Positions 15,278 to 18,416 of a stretch of 18,416 bases of DNA are shown one piece after another. A program made the translations under genes and the position numbers. The number at the start of each line of letters is the position of its first letter. Position 1 is the first letter of the stretch. The notes under the pieces were generated by a model. That model was not told the origin of the DNA and made no database searches. It saw only the letters and a program-made list of their open reading frames with translations. This DNA comes from an uncultured Collinsella sp. (GTDB lineage: Bacteria; Actinomycetota; Coriobacteriia; Coriobacteriales; Coriobacteriaceae), in assembly GCA_902472315.1 (NCBI GenBank), contig CABRNM010000025.1:1-18416 (forward strand), in the 5' to 3' direction.

Positions 15278-17300
15278 GCGCGGTCTCCTCTTCGATCTGG
15301 GTGGAAAGCTCCAGCCATTCGTCCTCGAGCTTGGGCAGCTCTTGCTTAAGGCCGTTATATTCCCCCAGCGCGGCGTTGAACTTGTCCTGATCGGCATAAA
15401 GCTCTTCGCTTGCCATCAATTCCATAAGCTCGTCATAGCGGGCACGCTTTTTGTCGAGCTCGGCCTCGATCTTCTTAAGCTGGCTGCGCACGCCCTTGAG
15501 CTTTTTGTTGAGCGCAGCGCGGGCCTGGGCCTCGGCGCGCTTTTGCTCCTTGGTCTTTTTGCCCTCGGCCGGCTTGGGGGCCGCGACGGGGCTGCTGGCC
15601 TGGGCGGCGTTGGTGGCATTGTTGCTCTTGCCTGCCTCCGGCGCGCTCTCCCCTGCCGCCTCGGCGGCGGCGCGGGCAGCGAGGTCCTCGCGTTTGAAGA
15701 GGTAGTAGTCGTAGTCGCCATCGTAGACCGTGACCTTGCCGTCGCGGATGTCGATGATGCGGTTGGCCACAGCGCGCACCAAGTGCTCGTCGTGGCTGAT
15801 CAGCACAATGGTACCGGGGAAGTTTTGCAGAGCGTTCTCGAGCATGTCCACCGAGTCGATGTCCAAGTGGTTGGTGGGCTCGTCTAGGCACAGGAGCGCC
15901 TCGGGCGCCACGAGCATCTTGGCCAGAGCCAGACGCGCCTTTTCGCCGCCGGAGAGGACGCGTACCTGCTTTTCGATTGAATCGTTATCGCTAAACAGGA
16001 AAGCTCCCAGTAGGCTGCGCTGCTGCGGCACAGTCCACTTGGGCGTGACGGTGTCGATCTCTTGCAGGACGGTGTTGGACTCGGTCATGCCTTCGAGCGC
16101 GTGCTGGGCATAGTAGGCCACACCCACGTTGGTGCCCAGATAGCGGGTGCCGGTGGTGGGCGGCTCCAGGCCGGCGAGGATCTTCATGAGGGTGGACTTG
16201 CCGGCACCGTTGGGGCCGACGAGCGCCACGTGCTCGCCGCGGTAGAGCTTGAGGTCGATGTCGCTGTAGATGCGCTTGTTGCCGTAGGACTTGGATACAC
16301 CCTCCAGGCCCACGACCATGTCGCCCGAACGCGGCGGGTCGGGGAACTTAAAGTCGATGTGCTTGTGGCCCTCGGGCAGGATGACGAGCTCCTTTTTGAT
16401 CTGCTCGATCTTGCGGATGCGTTCCTGCGCCTGGGCGGCCTTGGTGGGCTTATAGCGGAACTTGTCGACGAAGACCTGCATATGGGCGATGTCGCGCTCC
16501 TGGGCAGCGCGCTTGGCGCGCATCTGCTCCAGGTTGTCCTCGCGCTGCTTGAGGTAGCTGCTGTAGTTACCGGTGTAGGTGGTCACGCGGCGGTTTTCGA
16601 GCGCGGCGACGTGGTCGACGCAGGCGTCCATGAAGGCGCGGTCATGGCTGACGATGAGGACGGCGCCGTCATAGTTGGCGATAAAGCTGCGCAGCCATTG
16701 GACGCTCTCGAGGTCAAGGTGGTTGGTGGGCTCGTCCAGCAGCAGCAGGTCGGGGTGGCGCAGGAAGAGCTTGGCCAGCGCGATACGCATCTGCCAGCCG
16801 CCCGAGAACTCGGAGCACGGGCGCTCAAAGTCGGTGACTTTAAAGCCCAGGCCAGACAGGATCTTGCGGGCGTTGCTCTCGAGCTCGTAGCCGCCCAGGT
16901 GCTCAAAGCGGTCCTGGACCTGGCCGTACTCGTTAAGGAGCGCGTCGACGTCCTTGCCCTGCTCAGAGAGCTCGGTGATCTGGGCCTGCAGCTCGTTGGC
17001 GCGCTCGCCCATGCGACGGATTTCCTTGGCGGCTGCCATGACCTCGGCGAGGATGGTGGTGTCCTTGTGCTCTAGGTTAGTTTCCTGCTCTAGGTAGCCT
17101 ACCTGGCAGTCCTTGGCGTACTGGACCTGGCCGGCGTCGGGGCTGTCGATGCCCATGATGATCTTGAGCATGGTGGTTTTGCCGGCGCCGTTGGGTCCCA
17201 CGAGCGCAAAGCGCTCGCCGGGGTTGATCTGGAAAGACGCGCCGCTAAAGAGGACGCGCGCGCCGAAGCTTTTTTCGATCTTGTCGACCAGGAGGATCAT
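15264..17300 (-). CDS. ABC-F family ATP-binding protein (YdiF/YheS-like)
   Basis: The 678-aa protein has two ABC ATPase domains and no membrane segment, as in ABC-F factors that bind the ribosomal E site. Domain 1 has Walker A GPNGAGKT (35-42), signature FSGGWQMRIALAK and Walker B LLLLDEPTNHLDLES. A charged linker (about 245-330, with KFRYKPTKAAQAQERI) is the P-site tRNA interaction motif. Domain 2 has GPNGAGKS, LSGGEKARLALAK and LLCLDEPTNHLDIDS. The Ala-rich spacer and long C-terminal coiled coil (about 580-678) fit the YdiF/Uup/YheS type. It is probably a translation factor rescuing stalled ribosomes, not a transporter; antibiotic protection is possible but unproven. The ribosome site is modest (AAGGCGG). 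It starts only 31 nt after the tRNA-Ala terminator. Confidence 0.95.
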   Translation of the reverse strand: MILLVDKIEKSFGARVLFSGASFQINPGERFALVGPNGAGKTTMLKIIMGIDSPDAGQVQYAKDCQVGYLEQETNLEHKDTTILAEVMAAAKEIRRMGERANELQAQITELSEQGKDVDALLNEYGQVQDRFEHLGGYELESNARKILSGLGFKVTDFERPCSEFSGGWQMRIALAKLFLRHPDLLLLDEPTNHLDLESVQWLRSFIANYDGAVLIVSHDRAFMDACVDHVAALENRRVTTYTGNYSSYLKQREDNLEQMRAKRAAQERDIAHMQVFVDKFRYKPTKAAQAQERIRKIEQIKKELVILPEGHKHIDFKFPDPPRSGDMVVGLEGVSKSYGNKRIYSDIDLKLYRGEHVALVGPNGAGKSTLMKILAGLEPPTTGTRYLGTNVGVAYYAQHALEGMTESNTVLQEIDTVTPKWTVPQQRSLLGAFLFSDNDSIEKQVRVLSGGEKARLALAKMLVAPEALLCLDEPTNHLDIDSVDMLENALQNFPGTIVLISHDEHLVRAVANRIIDIRDGKVTVYDGDYDYYLFKREDLAARAAAEAAGESAPEAGKSNNATNAAQASSPVAAPKPAEGKKTKEQKRAEAQARAALNKKLKGVRSQLKKIEAELDKKRARYDELMELMASEELYADQDKFNAALGEYNGLKQELPKLEDEWLELSTQIEEETARELS

Positions 17301-17326
17301 GGTGCCGCCTTTGACCTTGTGTGCCT

Positions 17327-17428
17327 ATATGAAAAAAGGCCCCAACTTGCGTTGGAGCCTCATTCAATGCTCTGGTGGAGACGAGGGGGATCGAACCCCT
17401 GACCTCTTGACTGCCAGTCAAGCGCTCT
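17327..17428. repeat. Direct repeat copy 1 (tRNA-Ala 3' part plus terminator)
   Basis: This 102-nt segment recurs at 18315-18416 in the same orientation with two differences: one in the terminator loop (t17347 versus c18335) and one at the last CCA base (t17373 versus g18361). The right copy is cut by the window end, so the repeat may run on to the tRNA 5' end. Confidence 0.95.
17332..17360 (-). terminator. Rho-independent terminator after tRNA-Ala copy 1
   Basis: On the minus strand a 10-bp stem (17351-17360 with 17337-17346, one T-G wobble) closes a GCAA tetraloop and leads into six T residues (17332-17337). It lies 12 nt after the tRNA CCA end. An almost identical terminator follows the second tRNA-Ala, showing that it belongs to the tRNA unit and is not an ABC-F leader. 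Confidence 0.92.
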
Positions 17429-17448
17429 CCCAGCTGAGCTACGCCCCC
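17373..17448 (-). tRNA. tRNA-Ala (anticodon GGC), copy 1
   Basis: The minus strand gives a complete 76-nt tRNA with acceptor GGGGGCG paired to CGTCTCC, including the G3-U70 pair that defines alanine tRNAs. The anticodon arm is CTTGA-CTGGCAG-TCAAG with anticodon GGC, and the T arm has GGTTCGATCC. CCA is encoded (17373-17375). A good promoter lies upstream at 17461-17489 and a strong terminator downstream. Confidence 0.96.
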
Positions 17449-17460
17449 GTGCGAAGAAGT

Positions 17461-17489
17461 ACTATACGGGAACTCGGACGGCGATGCAA
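17461..17489 (-). promoter_or_regulatory. Promoter of tRNA-Ala copy 1
   Basis: On the minus strand a -35-like TTGCAT (17484-17489) and a -10 TATAGT (17461-17466) are exactly 17 nt apart. The expected start is near 17454, only a few bases before the tRNA 5' end at 17448. Because little room lies between the tRNA terminator and the ABC-F gene, read-through from this promoter may also drive the operon. Confidence 0.72.
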
Positions 17490-17510
17490 GGACAATTTTG
17501 GAAAAACTTT

Positions 17511-17550
17511 CGCGGGCGCCGGCGCGCACGCTTGGGCGCCGGGGCCCGCG
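17511..17550. other. G+C-rich hairpin upstream of tRNA-Ala promoter
   Basis: Two 15-nt arms (17511-17525 and 17536-17550) pair with a single mismatch around a 10-nt loop and consist almost only of G and C. On the minus strand the stem is followed, after four bases, by five T residues (17502-17506), so it may act as a terminator insulating the tRNA promoter from transcription coming from the right. The G+C-rich block continues to about 17620 with a further palindrome (GCACGG/CCGTGC, 17575-17587). I see no supported protein gene between 17449 and 18078. Confidence 0.5.
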
Positions 17551-17694
17551 ATGCCCGCGGGGGCAGCGGCCCACGCACGGTCCGTGCGCCGGCCGACTTG
17601 GCGCGCGGAACACGACTCTCCCCGTGCAACAGGGTTTTCCGTGCACCGCCAGTCCCATTATCGGGTCTTATTGCGAAGCGCCCCTCCCCTGCGC

Positions 17695-17852
17695 TTCAGA
17701 ACCATGCCGGTTTACTACGATGAATCAGGAATGTCCGACCACACACGCCTTTTGGCGTAACCGGCAGGCTTCCTACCTGCGGTTTTGCAAACGGAGAACA
17801 CACGGTGCTCAGGGGTCGCCGATCCGTCGTAGTAAACCGGCATGGTTTTGAA
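17695..17852. repeat. 158-nt element bounded by long inverted repeats
   Basis: The arms at 17695-17726 and 17821-17852 are inverted copies, with a perfect 21-bp core (17700-17720 with 17827-17847). On the plus strand two of the three remaining differences are G-U wobbles. Inside are two small hairpins: ACGCC-TTTT-GGCGT, and a bulged GCAGG/CCTGC stem followed by four T. Each arm contains an ATG starting a frame that begins MPVYYD: plus strand 17704-17760 (18 codons) and minus strand 17715-17843 (42 codons). Neither has a ribosome site. It could be a MITE-like repeat, an RNA element or a decayed gene pair; I do not recognise it. Confidence 0.8.
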
Positions 17853-17982
17853 ATGGCATCAGGTTGATTTCACAGTTAAATGTGTTGGAGCACTGAATTA
17901 ATGGCCTTAACTTTTTCTAAAACACGTCTTTTCTGCGATGCGCCTAGATTAGCTGTTGTTTAGCATCGGATTTGATCTTGCG

Positions 17983-18011
17983 TTGTGCGACTTGCTCGTG
18001 CATGGTAGTAT
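17983..18011 (+). promoter_or_regulatory. Possible promoter for the CAU tRNA
   Basis: TTGTGC (17983-17988) and TAGTAT (18006-18011) are spaced 17 nt apart on the plus strand, ahead of the tRNA at 18079. A second -10-like TAGAAT at 18055-18060 lies nearer the tRNA but has no good -35. A palindrome directly follows the first -10. Assignment is by consensus only. The A+T-rich stretch 17853-17982 before it shows no other clear feature. Confidence 0.4.
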
Positions 18012-18024
18012 TTCACGACGTGAA
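18012..18024. promoter_or_regulatory. 13-bp palindrome at the predicted transcription start
   Basis: TTCACG-A-CGTGAA is a perfect inverted repeat with 6-bp arms, placed immediately after the candidate -10 at 18006-18011, where a repressor could block initiation. It may also be chance; no regulator is encoded nearby. Confidence 0.3.
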
Positions 18025-18078
18025 GCGAAGAAATTTGGCCTGAGTTGCCTTTGTTAGAATTGCATTCACCGTTCATAA

Positions 18079-18154
18079 GGGCTCTTGGCGCAACGGTTAG
18101 CGCAGGGGACTCATAATCCCTGGGTTCTGGGTTCGAATCCCGGAGGGCCCACCA
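18079..18154 (+). tRNA. tRNA with CAU anticodon (probably tRNA-Ile2; elongator Met possible)
   Basis: This is a full 76-nt cloverleaf on the plus strand. The acceptor GGGCTCT pairs with AGGGCCC (one wobble), the anticodon arm is GGGGA-CTCATAA-TCCCT, and the T arm has GGTTCGAATCC; ACCA is encoded. A CAU anticodon can mean initiator Met, elongator Met or lysidine-modified Ile2. The paired first base pair (G1-C72) speaks against initiator. The C4-G69 pair and the short 8-nt D loop resemble Ile2, which TilS would modify to read AUA, but this is a lean, not proof. Confidence 0.9.
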
Positions 18155-18163
18155 GAGTATTTC

Positions 18164-18196
18164 GAGGCCGGGCATTACGTCCGGCCTCTTTGTTAT
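18164..18196 (+). terminator. Rho-independent terminator after the CAU tRNA
   Basis: An 8-bp perfect G+C-rich stem (18164-18171 with 18181-18188) with a 9-nt loop leads into TTTGTT. It starts 10 nt past the tRNA end. From here to 18319 I see no gene; the stretch is A+T-rich and lies between this and the opposing tRNA-Ala terminator. Confidence 0.85.
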
Positions 18197-18319
18197 TAGT
18201 GCTGCAGACTAGCTTTGCCATCCAGAGACGTAAAGTTATTAACATTCATATTCGTATTTAACAATGGTTATGTCGCAAGATGCTACCCGGTCAAGACATG
18301 GCGCAAATCGATAGATATG

Positions 18320-18348
18320 AAAAAAGGCCCCAACCTGCGTTGGAGCCT
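18320..18348 (-). terminator. Rho-independent terminator after tRNA-Ala copy 2
   Basis: This has the same 10-bp stem as the copy-1 terminator, with loop GCAG instead of GCAA, and six T residues (18320-18325) on the minus strand. It faces the plus-strand tRNA unit, so the two transcription units converge and are separated by about 120 nt. Confidence 0.92.
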
Positions 18349-18363
18349 CATTCAATGCTCGGG

Positions 18364-18416
18364 TGGAGACGAGGGGGATCGAACCCCTGACCTCTTGACT
18401 GCCAGTCAAGCGCTCT
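18364..18416 (-). tRNA. tRNA-Ala (anticodon GGC), copy 2, partial
   Basis: The 3' part of a second alanine tRNA runs off the right edge: acceptor 3' strand, T arm, variable loop, anticodon arm with GGC, and the start of the D arm are present. Where copy 1 encodes CCA, this copy reads CCC (18361-18363), so its mature 3' end would need trimming and CCA addition. The missing 5' part lies outside the window. Confidence 0.92.

Larger units (their letters stand above)
18315..18416. repeat. Direct repeat copy 2 (tRNA-Ala 3' part plus terminator)
   Basis: This matches 17327-17428 except for two bases. Its last 55 bases (18362-18416) are identical to 17374-17428, and the window stops exactly there. 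Copies lie 988 bp apart in direct orientation, with the inverted-repeat element and the CAU tRNA between them. Confidence 0.95.

Noticed and set aside
16062..17075. Plus-strand open frame of 337 codons antisense to the ABC-F gene
   Set aside because: Rich in Ala, Val, Gly and Leu, with no domain; it mirrors the codon pattern of the real gene.
17332..17360. Attenuator or riboswitch-type leader for the ABC-F gene
   Set aside because: The same hairpin follows the second tRNA-Ala, where no ABC-F gene is near, so it is the tRNA terminator.
17245..17658. Minus-strand open frame of 137 codons over tRNA-Ala and its promoter
   Set aside because: It reads straight through a tRNA gene, its terminator and the G+C-rich block; no coding evidence.
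17113..17760. Plus-strand open frame of 215 codons running through tRNA-Ala into the inverted-repeat element
   Set aside because: It crosses the ABC-F 5' end, a tRNA and intergenic DNA on the opposite strand, so it cannot be a real gene as a whole; only its last 18 codons fall in the repeat arm.

Overview
This window reads as one end of a short-read contig from a high-G+C Gram-positive bacterium. The gene families, strong AGGAG-type ribosome sites and gene order point to the class Coriobacteriia, plausibly Collinsella or a relative. That assignment is inference from memory of gene order and style, not from a search. The first 21 bases are Illumina adapter, and the last 55 bases repeat an internal tRNA-Ala segment exactly, so both ends look like assembly boundaries.

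Layout: 18 protein genes fill 217-17300, all on the minus strand and mostly touching or overlapping. In transcription order (right to left) they are: an ABC-F ATPase, a 98-aa membrane protein, an M50 site-2-type protease, scpA, scpB, an RsuA/RluB-family pseudouridine synthase, cmk, a PlsC-like acyltransferase, ispH, a DUF512 radical SAM protein, der, plsY, gpsA, rpe, a cysteine desulfurase, a Nif3-like protein, a zinc-ribbon coiled-coil protein and coaBC. A tRNA-Pro(GGG) gene with its own promoter and a perfect terminator closes the left side.

How the genes fit together: gpsA, plsY and the plsC-like gene give glycerol-3-phosphate, lysophosphatidate and phosphatidate in turn, and cmk feeds the CDP/CTP pool used for CDP-diacylglycerol. 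Only PlsX, the acyl-phosphate supplier, is absent. Der, the pseudouridine synthase and the ABC-F protein act on ribosomes, and ScpA/ScpB are the condensin partners of SMC. IspH and the DUF512 protein need Fe-S clusters, for which a cysteine desulfurase is encoded in the same run. CoaBC makes 4'-phosphopantetheine.

The right end (17301-18416) is a tRNA region without convincing protein genes. It has tRNA-Ala(GGC) on the minus strand with a clear promoter and terminator, a G+C-rich hairpin, a 158-nt element bounded by long inverted repeats, a CAU-anticodon tRNA on the plus strand, and a second, truncated tRNA-Ala(GGC) with the same terminator. The inverted-repeat element is the most unusual thing here. 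Each arm starts an opposite-strand reading frame beginning MPVYYD. The rest is ordinary housekeeping DNA, and I see no defence system, CRISPR array or complete mobile element.
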